Source: Pseudomonadota bacterium (lineage in GTDB: Bacteria; Pseudomonadota; Alphaproteobacteria; Rhizobiales; Devosiaceae). From it: a DNA stretch of 21,927 nt. The notes beneath the pieces are model-generated. The model saw only the letters and a program-made list of their open reading frames with translations. It had not been told where the DNA came from and did not search any database. Made by a program: the position numbers and the translations under genes. The stretch lies in assembly GCA_023415605.1 (NCBI GenBank), contig JAEZKB010000289.1, positions 1 to 21,927 on the forward strand, written 5' to 3'. Positions 7,051 to 13,809 of this stretch are shown piece after piece. Positions within the stretch are counted from its first letter, which is position 1. Every line of letters starts with the position of its first letter.

Positions 7051-7763
7051 AGCTGGAAGTCTGTGTCGCCGACCCGGCGAGCCTTGCGGCAGCGATCGAG
7101 GGCGGCGCCGAGCGAATTGAACTCTGCTCGGCGCTAGAGCTCGGCGGGTTGACGCCATCCTTCGGACTTATGGCGCTCGCAGCCGAGGCCGATATCCCGA
7201 CCTATGCGCTGATCAGGCCGCGGCCCGGCGATTTCGTCTTCGATCAGGATGACTATGGCGCGATGCTCTACGACATCCAGGCGGTGCGCGCTGCAGGGCT
7301 GGATGGCGTGGTGCTGGGGTGCAGCCGGCCCAATGGCGAGATCGACGACAAGATGTTGTCGCGCCTTATCGGAGAGGCTGAAGGTCTTGGGTTGACACTC
7401 CATCGCGCCTTCGACCTGGTGCCCGATATCGCCGAGGCGGTTGAGATCGCCGCCGGGCTCGGGTTCGAGCGTATTCTGACGTCGGGCGGAGCACCGACGG
7501 CGCTCGAAGGGCTCGATAATCTCGCGCTGGCGCATGCGACGGCAGCTGGTCGCGTGAAGATCATGGCCGGCTCGGGGTTGAACCCCGACAATGTCGGACG
7601 GCTGATCGACGCGGTTCCGGTCGATGAAGTGCACAGCTCCTGCGCGGGGCCGGCCATTGCGTCGGGAGACCGCGCCGTTCGCTTCGGGTTTGCAGCCAGG
7701 ACGCGGCGGGTCACCGACGCGTCGATTGTCCGTGCCATGAAGGCGGTGGTGGCGAGCCGCTAG
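7047..7763 (+). CDS. cutC: CutC-family TIM-barrel protein
   Basis: 238 aa, starting at a TTG that overlaps the kinase stop in TTGA, so translation is probably coupled to the kinase. CutC family blocks are present in order: MKLEVCVAD, GAERIELCSALELGGLTPS, ALIRPRPGDFVF, GLDGVVLGCSRPNGEID, LTLHRAFDLVPD, ERILTSGGAPTALEG, VKIMAGSGLNPDNV and VDEVHSSC. The family was named for a proposed role in copper homeostasis in E. coli, but that role is disputed and no enzyme activity is firmly established. Tight coupling to a ROK kinase, beside a glycosylasparaginase and amino-acid importer, argues here for a role in sugar or amino-sugar metabolism. The 3' end is only 6 bp from the convergent small gene at 7770. 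Confidence 0.88.
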   Translation: MKLEVCVADPASLAAAIEGGAERIELCSALELGGLTPSFGLMALAAEADIPTYALIRPRPGDFVFDQDDYGAMLYDIQAVRAAGLDGVVLGCSRPNGEIDDKMLSRLIGEAEGLGLTLHRAFDLVPDIAEAVEIAAGLGFERILTSGGAPTALEGLDNLALAHATAAGRVKIMAGSGLNPDNVGRLIDAVPVDEVHSSCAGPAIASGDRAVRFGFAARTRRVTDASIVRAMKAVVASR

Positions 7764-7769
7764 CGGTCG

Positions 7770-7970
7770 TCAGTCCCAACTCGACATCGGCTTGGCACTC
7801 TTGGCCAGCTTGTCGGCCGTGTCCCGGCTCGATCCGGCTTTTTCGAGAATGTCGCGCGCCTTGGCGGCGCTGATGCCGTGCTTCTGGCAGAAGGCGGCGA
7901 TGTCATACTGAGGCAGTTCCTTCGCACCCGCACTGGTGCGGCCGCCTCCAAATCTGGTTTCGATCGGCAT
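7770..7970 (-). CDS. Small hypothetical protein, DUF3606-like helical core
   Basis: 66 aa from ATG 7970, with GGGAGA as ribosome-binding site. The first 20 residues are Gly/Arg-rich and probably disordered. Residues about 22-60 (YDIAAFCQKHGISAAKARDILEKAG onward) look like a compact helical domain of the kind seen in small alphaproteobacterial DUF3606 proteins. That resemblance is weak and from memory. No cysteine motif, signal peptide or membrane segment is visible. It is the last minus-strand gene of this block, 213 bp downstream of the SDR gene, so it may have its own promoter. A perfect palindrome covers its ribosome-binding site (see 7977-7990). Confidence 0.65.
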   Translation of the reverse strand: MPIETRFGGGRTSAGAKELPQYDIAAFCQKHGISAAKARDILEKAGSSRDTADKLAKSAKPMSSWD

Positions 7971-7976
7971 AGTTCA

Positions 7977-7990
7977 TCTCCCTAGGGAGA
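7977..7990 (-). promoter_or_regulatory. Palindrome covering the ribosome-binding site of the 66-aa gene
   Basis: TCTCCCTAGGGAGA is a perfect 14-bp palindrome. In the minus-strand transcript its 3' half supplies the GGGAGA ribosome-binding site 6 nt before ATG 7970. A hairpin (with a small loop formed by opening the central bases) or intermolecular pairing could mask the site. It could equally be a protein-binding operator. Confidence 0.35.
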
Positions 7991-8183
7991 CCCTGCGATC
8001 TCCCTCCGCTACATTGTCTCCGAACCGTAAACGGGGCGCTAAAATTGCCCGCGGTGGAGGTCAGGTGACCATTTTTAGAGCCGTAGAGAAGACCGGGCGC
8101 ACCCTAGTTCGGTACTCCAAAGCGTTGCGGCCGAGACTCTTCCGAGCTCGACCGCAATCAAATGGTTCCGATGGTGTCGTGAC

Positions 8184-8993
8184 TCAGCCGGCGTAGAGCT
8201 GCAGGCCGCCGTCAACGCGGAGAAGCTGGCCGTGGACGAAGCGGGCCTCGGGGCTGCAGAGGAACACCACGCCGTCGGCGATTTCCTCGGGTTCGGCATA
8301 GCGATCGAACGAGGCTTTGTTGGAGTTCATCTTCTCGGGGTCGACGGTGCGGGTCGCCTGGAAGCGGGCGGTCTTGGCCGGTCCCGGGCTCAGGGCATTG
8401 ACGCGCACGCCATCCTTGCGGACCTCGTCGGCGAGGCAGCGGGTGTAGTGGGTCACCGCGGCCTTGAGGGTAGCGTAGATGCCGCCGTGAGAAACACCGA
8501 TATGGGCGGCGACGGAGGCGATGTTGACGACGATGCCGTGCTGGCGCTCGACCATCTGCGGCACGAAGGCCTGGTTCATCAGCATGGTGCCGATGAGGTT
8601 GTTGTTGGTCAGCGTCATCAGGTCTTCGTAGGTGATGCCCAGGATATTGTTGGGCACCGGCTTGCCGCCCGAGGCGCCGATATCGCCACCGGCGCAGTTG
8701 ACCAGGATTTCGACCGGGCCGAACTTGCTCTCGATCTCGTTGCGCATGTTGGCCACAGCATCGCGGTCGCCGATATTGCCGGTCACGCCCATGCAGCGGA
8801 CGCCGAGCGCTTCGATCTGCTTGACCACGTCGCCGAGGTTGCTCGCTTCGCCATACTGGCTGGTCGAGTCCCAGGTCAGGTCGTGCACGACGATGTCGGC
8901 ACCCTTGGCGGCGAGTTTGCGTGCCATGACGTTACCGAGGCCGCGGCCCGAGCCGGATACGAAAGCGATTTTACCGGAATGATCCTTTGCCAA
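8184..8993 (-). CDS. Short-chain dehydrogenase/reductase
   Basis: Classical SDR, 269 aa. The cofactor motif is SGSGRGLG (13-20), an SGSG variant of the usual TGxxxGxG. NCAGG (99-103) replaces the common NNAG. The catalytic set is Ser160 in VNIAS and Tyr173/Lys177 in YATLK. PGPAKT and a C-terminal FVHGQLLRVDGG complete the family pattern. The acidic residue after strand 2 (VVHDL) suggests NAD rather than NADP. It lies 13 bp downstream of the xylose-isomerase-like gene and is the third enzyme after the sugar importer, so it probably oxidises an intermediate of the same pathway. Family membership is certain; the substrate is not. Confidence 0.92.
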   Translation of the reverse strand: MAKDHSGKIAFVSGSGRGLGNVMARKLAAKGADIVVHDLTWDSTSQYGEASNLGDVVKQIEALGVRCMGVTGNIGDRDAVANMRNEIESKFGPVEILVNCAGGDIGASGGKPVPNNILGITYEDLMTLTNNNLIGTMLMNQAFVPQMVERQHGIVVNIASVAAHIGVSHGGIYATLKAAVTHYTRCLADEVRKDGVRVNALSPGPAKTARFQATRTVDPEKMNSNKASFDRYAEPEEIADGVVFLCSPEARFVHGQLLRVDGGLQLYAG

Positions 8994-9006
8994 TTCAGGC
9001 CTCCAA

Positions 9007-9990
9007 TTACATCAAACCAAGGGCCTTGAGGTTCGCGGCGGATTTCCGGTACTGCCCAAGTTCATATTCAACCAATTCGTGGTCGGCATTGCGCTGCCAC
9101 GGTGTGCGCCAGTCTTCGCCCGGCTCGTAGCGGTTCTTCTGCGCGGCGAGCAGGCAGGCGGCGAGTTCCTCTGCCGGCTTGGGCGCATAGCCGTGCCACC
9201 ATTCGGGTGTGTAGAGTTTGACGTGACGGTCATCGAGAGCACCGATCTCGATGCAGGCGATCATCTCGTCGTTGTGCTCGGCCAGGATGCCGAACATTTC
9301 CTTATGCGGCACGCAGCCGTCGCCCGAGGGGCAACGAACGAGGCGGAAGCCATCGGGCTCGAACACCACGCGATAGTCCTTGATGTGGCAGTGGCGCACA
9401 TAAGGGGCGATCACACGGGTGAAGTCGAGTGGCGCCTCTGCCACCGGAAAGGTGTTGGCCATATCGAAGACGATGCGGACGCTGGGTCCAAATTCGTCGC
9501 AGAAGCCGACAAGCTCCCGGCTCGTGAAATCCTGGTGGTTCTCGATCAAGAGCGTCACGCCGGCGGCCTGGGCCAGCGGCGCGTAGTGCTCGAGTTTCTG
9601 ACGGGTGGAATTGACCAGATCGTACCACTTCTGCCCGGCGGCAGCGCGGTCGCCGCAGAGGATCGGGGTCAGGGCGAGGCGGATATACCTGGCGCCGAGG
9701 ATCGGCGCAGCACGGAGCAGGAAGTCGACATCGCCATGATGCAGACCTGAACTCAGCACGCGCTCCCAGCCGAGGCCGTCGAGCCGCGACTTGAACGCCG
9801 TGAGTTCGGCGTCGGACATCGGCTTCAGCCAGCCCTCCCAAAGCTCGATGGCCTTGCCGCCAAGTTCTTCGGTGAGCTTGATGAAGCCTTCGAGACCGGC
9901 GCCGTTCGGATTGGCGCGCGGCGTCCCCATGGCCTGGATGCCAAGATAGTAGGTCAGCCCGTAAGGGTTGAGCCCCGTGGTCAGTTTCAT
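9007..9990 (-). CDS. Xylose-isomerase-like TIM-barrel protein (sugar isomerase/epimerase family)
   Basis: 327 aa. The fold and spacing fit the AP-endonuclease-2 / xylose-isomerase-like superfamily, whose members isomerise, epimerise or dehydrate sugars using a divalent metal. The expected ligand set is visible: Glu150 in LLIENHQDF, Asp176 in VFDMANTF, His202 in HCHIKDYR and Glu248 in CIEIGALDDR. There is no signal peptide. ATG 9990 has a strong GGGAGGGG upstream. It lies between two SDR genes (34 bp and 13 bp gaps), directly downstream of a sugar importer. An oxidise-isomerise-oxidise sequence on an imported aldose is the natural reading; the substrate is unknown. Confidence 0.87.
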   Translation of the reverse strand: MKLTTGLNPYGLTYYLGIQAMGTPRANPNGAGLEGFIKLTEELGGKAIELWEGWLKPMSDAELTAFKSRLDGLGWERVLSSGLHHGDVDFLLRAAPILGARYIRLALTPILCGDRAAAGQKWYDLVNSTRQKLEHYAPLAQAAGVTLLIENHQDFTSRELVGFCDEFGPSVRIVFDMANTFPVAEAPLDFTRVIAPYVRHCHIKDYRVVFEPDGFRLVRCPSGDGCVPHKEMFGILAEHNDEMIACIEIGALDDRHVKLYTPEWWHGYAPKPAEELAACLLAAQKNRYEPGEDWRTPWQRNADHELVEYELGQYRKSAANLKALGLM

Positions 9991-10024
9991 GCGGAAAGTC
10001 CCCTCCCGTTGGTCACCCGGCCGA

Positions 10025-10777
10025 CTACCGCAAACCGGCGTCGACGGTGATCGACTGCTTGGTGATCATCCGGCTGTCATCAGACGCGAGGAACAACACC
10101 ATCCGGGCGATCTCCTCGCCCAGCAGCACCTGCCGGATCGACTGGCGCGATACCACCTGGTCGATCGATTCCTCCGTCTTGAACCAGAGCTTTTTCTGCC
10201 GCTCGGTGATCACCGCACCGGGTTCTATCGCGTTCACGCGAATATTGTCGACGCCGAAACCGCGGCCAAGCGCGCGGGTCAGACCAACGATGCCGGCCTT
10301 GGCCGTGGCGTAGGCGGCCATGTTATCGGCGCCACCGCGCCACGCGATGGACGAGAAGTTGATGATCGAGCCGCCGCCCAGTTTCTTCATCTGGCTGCGC
10401 ACCGCCTGTGCGGCAAAGAACTGCGGTTTCAGGTTAATCGCCTGCGACCAATCCCAATACTCTTCGGTCACTTCGTCGATGGCGTGGCGATCGTCGTTCG
10501 CCGCGTTGTTGACGAGGACGCCGATTGGTCCGAGCTTCTCGCCGACAGTGGCGATAGCGGATTTCAACGCATTGATGTCGGTGACGTCGCAGCGGATGAA
10601 TTGGCCGCTCACCTCTTGGGCGAGAGCCGCGCCCTCGGCTTCGAGCAGGTCGACAAAGCCGACCTTGGCGCCTTGGCCGGCAAAGGCACGGACGATGTCG
10701 GCGCCAATGCCCGATGCACCGCCGGTGACGAAGACAGTCCGGCCGGCGAGGCTGGTATAGGTGTTGAAGGCAGGAAT
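10025..10777 (-). CDS. SDR aldose 1-dehydrogenase-like protein with unclear start codon
   Basis: About 250 aa. It carries TGGASGIG (18-25 counted from ATT 10777), VLVNNAANDDRH, MKKLGGGSIINFSSIAW, YATAKAGIVGLTRALG and a closing DAG-R. NNA-NDDRH, the IN-SSI-W segment and ITERQ closely resemble the Caulobacter D-xylose 1-dehydrogenase group (recalled pattern), so it probably oxidises an aldose to a lactone with NAD(P). The frame is open through the Rossmann motif, but no ATG, GTG or TTG lies upstream in frame. The first GTG (10612) would delete the cofactor site. The expected M-TEIPAFNTY lead reads GCG-ACT-GAA-ATT. ATT 10777 is 8 nt after GAGG, making it a possible rare start. A lost start codon or a sequence error is equally possible. 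Confidence 0.8.
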   Translation of the reverse strand: MPAFNTYTSLAGRTVFVTGGASGIGADIVRAFAGQGAKVGFVDLLEAEGAALAQEVSGQFIRCDVTDINALKSAIATVGEKLGPIGVLVNNAANDDRHAIDEVTEEYWDWSQAINLKPQFFAAQAVRSQMKKLGGGSIINFSSIAWRGGADNMAAYATAKAGIVGLTRALGRGFGVDNIRVNAIEPGAVITERQKKLWFKTEESIDQVVSRQSIRQVLLGEEIARMVLFLASDDSRMITKQSITVDAGLR

Positions 10778-10788
10778 TTCAGTCGCCT

Positions 10789-11892
10789 CTAGATCAGTCG
10801 CTGCGTCTCTGGGTCGAAGAGGCAGGCGCGAGTCATGTCGATGGCCAGCGGCATATTCTCGCCGGTCTTGGGAGCCTCGTCGGGGCTGAAGCGGCCGACG
10901 ACTTCGCGGTCGCCGAACTTCAGCACCGCCATGGTCTCGGCACCGGTGGGTTCCACCACTTCGACCGGGGCGCTCATGGTGGCGATACCCGGCTTGGTGC
11001 TGCCGGGGATCTGACGGCTCAGGTGTTCGGGACGGATGCCCAGCACGATGCGCTTGGATTTGATGCGATCGGCGACGCCGTTGTGGAGCGCAAGCGACGC
11101 CGTGCCACCGTCAGCCAGCGGGAAGTTCACCGTCGCCCTGCCGTCGGCGGATCCGACATCGGCGGAAATGAAGTTCATCGACGGCGAGCCCATGAAGCCG
11201 GCGACGAACATATTGGCCGGCCGGTTGTAGACGGTGTCGGGATCGGCGAATTGCTGAACCTCGCCCTGATGCATCACAGCGATGCGAGAGGCGAGCGTCA
11301 TGGCTTCGACCTGGTCGTGGGTGACGTAGATCGTGGTCTTGCCGATGCGCTGGTGCAGCTTCTTGATCTCTGTGCGCATGTCGACGCGAAGCTTGGCGTC
11401 GAGATTGGAGAGCGGCTCGTCGAAGAGGAAGAGCGCCGGGTCACGCACCAGGGCGCGGCCCATGGCGACGCGCTGGCGCTGGCCGCCCGAAAGCTGGCCG
11501 GGCTTACGCTTGAGGAACGGTTCGATCTGCAGCAGCGCCGCCACGCGGGCGATGGTCGCTTCCTGCTCCTGCTTGGGGACGCCACGGCTTTCCATACCGA
11601 AAGCCATGTTCTCCTTGACGGTCATGGTGGGGTAGAGCGCGTAGCTCTGGAACACCATGGCGATGTCGCGGTCCTTGGGCTGCACCGAGTTGACCAGCCG
11701 GTCGCCGATATAGATCTCGCCGGAGGTCACGGTTTCGAGGCCGGCGATCATCGCCAGCAGCGTGGACTTGCCGCAGCCCGAGGGGCCGACCAGGGCGATG
11801 AACTCACCGGTCTGTGCCTCCAGGTCGACACCCTTGAGCACCTCGACCATGCCGAAGTTCTTCCTGAGGTTCCTGACGGTCAAAGACGCCAT
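10789..11892 (-). CDS. Sugar ABC transporter ATP-binding protein (MalK/UgpC type)
   Basis: ATPase of the sugar importer, 367 aa. Walker A GPSGCGKST (36-44), Q-loop MVFQSYALYPTMTV (79-92), signature LSGGQRQRV (134-142), Walker B LFLFDEPLSNLDAKLR (154-169) and H-loop YVTHDQVEAM are intact. MNFI and RPEH motifs mark the C-terminal TOBE/regulatory domain (about 235-367) seen in MalK, UgpC and MsmK. ATG 11892 directly abuts the TAA stop of the upstream permease. The downstream SDR frame begins within about 12 bp of its stop. MalK-type ATPases can serve more than one CUT1 importer. Confidence 0.95.
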   Translation of the reverse strand: MASLTVRNLRKNFGMVEVLKGVDLEAQTGEFIALVGPSGCGKSTLLAMIAGLETVTSGEIYIGDRLVNSVQPKDRDIAMVFQSYALYPTMTVKENMAFGMESRGVPKQEQEATIARVAALLQIEPFLKRKPGQLSGGQRQRVAMGRALVRDPALFLFDEPLSNLDAKLRVDMRTEIKKLHQRIGKTTIYVTHDQVEAMTLASRIAVMHQGEVQQFADPDTVYNRPANMFVAGFMGSPSMNFISADVGSADGRATVNFPLADGGTASLALHNGVADRIKSKRIVLGIRPEHLSRQIPGSTKPGIATMSAPVEVVEPTGAETMAVLKFGDREVVGRFSPDEAPKTGENMPLAIDMTRACLFDPETQRLI

Positions 11893-12801
11893 TTACTTGA
11901 TTGCTCCCTGGGTAAGGCCGCGGACGAAGTACTTGCCGCCGAAGAAATAGACGAGAAGCGGCGGCAAGGCGCCGATCAGCACGGCGGCGCTCATGACGTC
12001 GTAGGTGCGCACGGAGGTGCCGCTCATCGAGAGGGCCACCAGTGCTGCGGTGATCGGCTGGTGGGCGCCCGAATTGAGCACCACGCCGAAGAGGTATTCG
12101 TTCCAGATGCCGGTGAACTGCCAGATCACGGTGACGATGATGATCGGCGGCGACAGCGGAATGATGATCTTCCAGAAGATCCGCCAGAAACCGGCACCGT
12201 CGATGCGGGCGGCCTTCATCAGGTCGTCGGGGATCGACAGGTAGTAGTTGCGGAAGAACAGGGTGGTGAAGCTCAGGCCCTGGATGCAGTGCACGAGGAC
12301 GAGGCCATAGACCGAGTTCGAAAGGCCGAGCTGGCCGAGCAAGAAGGCCCAAGGCAGCAGGGCGATCTGGCCGGGCATGAAGACGCCGAGCAGCATGCAG
12401 CCGAAGATGATCTCGGAGCCGGGGAACTTCCATTTGCTGAGGATGTAGCCGTTGATGGCGCCGAGTGCGGTCGAGATGATAGTCGCCGGTATCACCATTG
12501 ACACCGAGTTCCAGAAATAGCGGGCTACGCCGTCGCACTGGCCGCCAATGCAGAAGTCGCTCCAGGCCGTCGGCCAGGCATCGAGCCGGAAGCTCTGCGG
12601 CAGCGAGATCAGGCCGTTGGCGCCTATCTCGGCATTGGTGCGGAACGAGTTGAGGATCACCACGGCTAGGGGCACGATGTAGAAGATCGAGAGCGCGGCA
12701 AGGAGGCCGTAGATCACGATCCGCGATATCAGCCGGCGGCGGCTGGCGATAGCGGCTTCCTTGTCTTCGACGACGGCGGAACCGAGGACTGCGTCAGCCA
12801 T
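11893..12801 (-). CDS. Sugar ABC transporter permease, CUT1 family (MalG type)
   Basis: Inner-membrane subunit, 302 aa. A basic cytoplasmic N-terminus (ASRRRLISRIVIYG) precedes the first membrane helix. About six hydrophobic segments are visible. The EAA loop that docks the ATPase reads MKAARIDGAGFWRIFWKIIIPLSPP. A large periplasmic loop with two Cys (DFCIGGQCDGVARYFWNS) follows the first helix, as often found in the glucose/mannose-type GtsC group; that comparison is inference. The ATG overlaps the end of the MalF-type gene by 8 bp, and the stop abuts the ATPase start, so all three are tightly coupled. Confidence 0.93.
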   Translation of the reverse strand: MADAVLGSAVVEDKEAAIASRRRLISRIVIYGLLAALSIFYIVPLAVVILNSFRTNAEIGANGLISLPQSFRLDAWPTAWSDFCIGGQCDGVARYFWNSVSMVIPATIISTALGAINGYILSKWKFPGSEIIFGCMLLGVFMPGQIALLPWAFLLGQLGLSNSVYGLVLVHCIQGLSFTTLFFRNYYLSIPDDLMKAARIDGAGFWRIFWKIIIPLSPPIIIVTVIWQFTGIWNEYLFGVVLNSGAHQPITAALVALSMSGTSVRTYDVMSAAVLIGALPPLLVYFFGGKYFVRGLTQGAIK

Positions 12802-13687
12802 TGCGAGCCTCCTTGCGCCGGCGCCAGACGAGGTAGAGCGAATAGGGCACCAGCACGATGGCGAGTGCGGCCAGGACCATCATGGCGGCGGCAGCACCTT
12901 CGCCGATTTCGCCACGCTGGAACATGAAGTCGTAGACATAGGTCGCCGGGAAGGTAGTCGAGATACCCGGACCAGAATTGGTCAGTGCCACGGCGAGATC
13001 GAAGGTCTTGATCGCGAATTGCAGCAGGACGACTGCCACGGCAAGGAAGATCGGACCGATGGTGGGCAGGATCACCTTGACGTAGGTGCGGAACCAGCTG
13101 GCGCCATCGATCTGCGCGGCTTTGATGATGTCCGGGTCGACGGACCGCAGACCAGCGAGGAACAGTGCCATCGAGAAGCCGGCGGAGCCCCAGATGCCAG
13201 TGATGATGATGGCCCAGATGGCGTTCTTGCGGTCCGTGGTCAGGGCGAACTCGAAGTCGGTCCAGCCCATGGCGTTGACGAGAAACTGGATGCCGCTCGA
13301 GGGGTTGTAGAGCCACTGCCACACGGTACCGGTGGCGATGAAGCTGACAGCGAGCGGATAGAGGAAGATGGTGCGCCAGAAACTCTCGGCGCGGATCTTC
13401 TGGTCGATGAGGATCGCGAGCAGGAGGCCGAAGGCCATCGCGATGGTCACGTAGAAGAGCGAGAAGAACAGCAGGTTGTTGTAGGCCACGCTCCAGCGGC
13501 GGTTGGTCCAGAGCGAGACGTAGTTGTCCAGGCCCCTGAAGCCGTAGCTCGGCAACAGCGTGGAGTCGCTGAGCGAGATGTAGAATGTCCAGCCCGCGAA
13601 CACGAAGACGTAAATGAAAGACGCAAGGATCGACGGCGCGATGACGAAGATCGGGGTCCACTTCTTGATGCGGTCCCACGTACTCAT
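12794..13687 (-). CDS. Sugar ABC transporter permease, CUT1 family (MalF type)
   Basis: Inner-membrane subunit, 297 aa from ATG 13687 (MSTWDRIKKWTPIFV), preceded by AGGGA. A frame open from 13783 would add 32 residues crossing the intergenic hairpin and is rejected. Six hydrophobic segments and the EAA loop IKAAQIDGASWFRTYVKVILP are visible. The TVWQWLYNPSSGIQ segment is typical of CUT1 MalF-type permeases. It forms a heterodimer with the 11893-12801 product. It is separated from the binding-protein gene by 122 bp holding a strong hairpin, an arrangement that lets the binding protein be made in excess. Confidence 0.93.
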   Translation of the reverse strand: MSTWDRIKKWTPIFVIAPSILASFIYVFVFAGWTFYISLSDSTLLPSYGFRGLDNYVSLWTNRRWSVAYNNLLFFSLFYVTIAMAFGLLLAILIDQKIRAESFWRTIFLYPLAVSFIATGTVWQWLYNPSSGIQFLVNAMGWTDFEFALTTDRKNAIWAIIITGIWGSAGFSMALFLAGLRSVDPDIIKAAQIDGASWFRTYVKVILPTIGPIFLAVAVVLLQFAIKTFDLAVALTNSGPGISTTFPATYVYDFMFQRGEIGEGAAAAMMVLAALAIVLVPYSLYLVWRRRKEARNG

Positions 13688-13760
13688 CGTATCCCTGCCA
13701 GCCGAAACGGACTGACCAACCACTGCCAACGGAATTTCCTCCCCACCTGCCCTAAAGGGA

Positions 13761-13792
13761 GCCGGCCGCATGCCCGAAGGCACGCGACCGGC
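13761..13792 (-). other. Intercistronic UUCG stem-loop after the binding-protein gene
   Basis: In the minus-strand transcript 14 bases (13792-13779) pair with 14 bases (13774-13761) around a UUCG tetraloop closed by C-G. The stem has no mismatch, only two G-U pairs. It starts 17 nt after the binding-protein stop. There is no U-tract, so it is more likely an mRNA-stabilising or partial-termination element than a full terminator, comparable in position to the malE-malF intercistronic repeats. Confidence 0.75.
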
Positions 13793-13809
13793 CGTCCTCA
13801 GGAGGTAGA

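Noticed and set aside
8059..8070. Inverted repeat GGTCA-GG-TGACC in the gap between the 66-aa gene and the SDR
   Set aside because: Arms of only 5 bp, about 90 bp upstream of the small gene and not positioned on a recognisable promoter. The rest of 7991-8183 shows nothing supportable.
7936..8196. 86-codon plus-strand open frame across the gap at 7971-8183
   Set aside because: Starts antisense to the 66-aa gene, has no ribosome-binding site, and ends inside the SDR gene with no recognisable protein character.
11023..12501. 492-codon plus-strand open frame antisense to the ATPase and permease
   Set aside because: Highly charged Asp/His/Glu-rich translation without domains, fully overlapping two well-supported genes.
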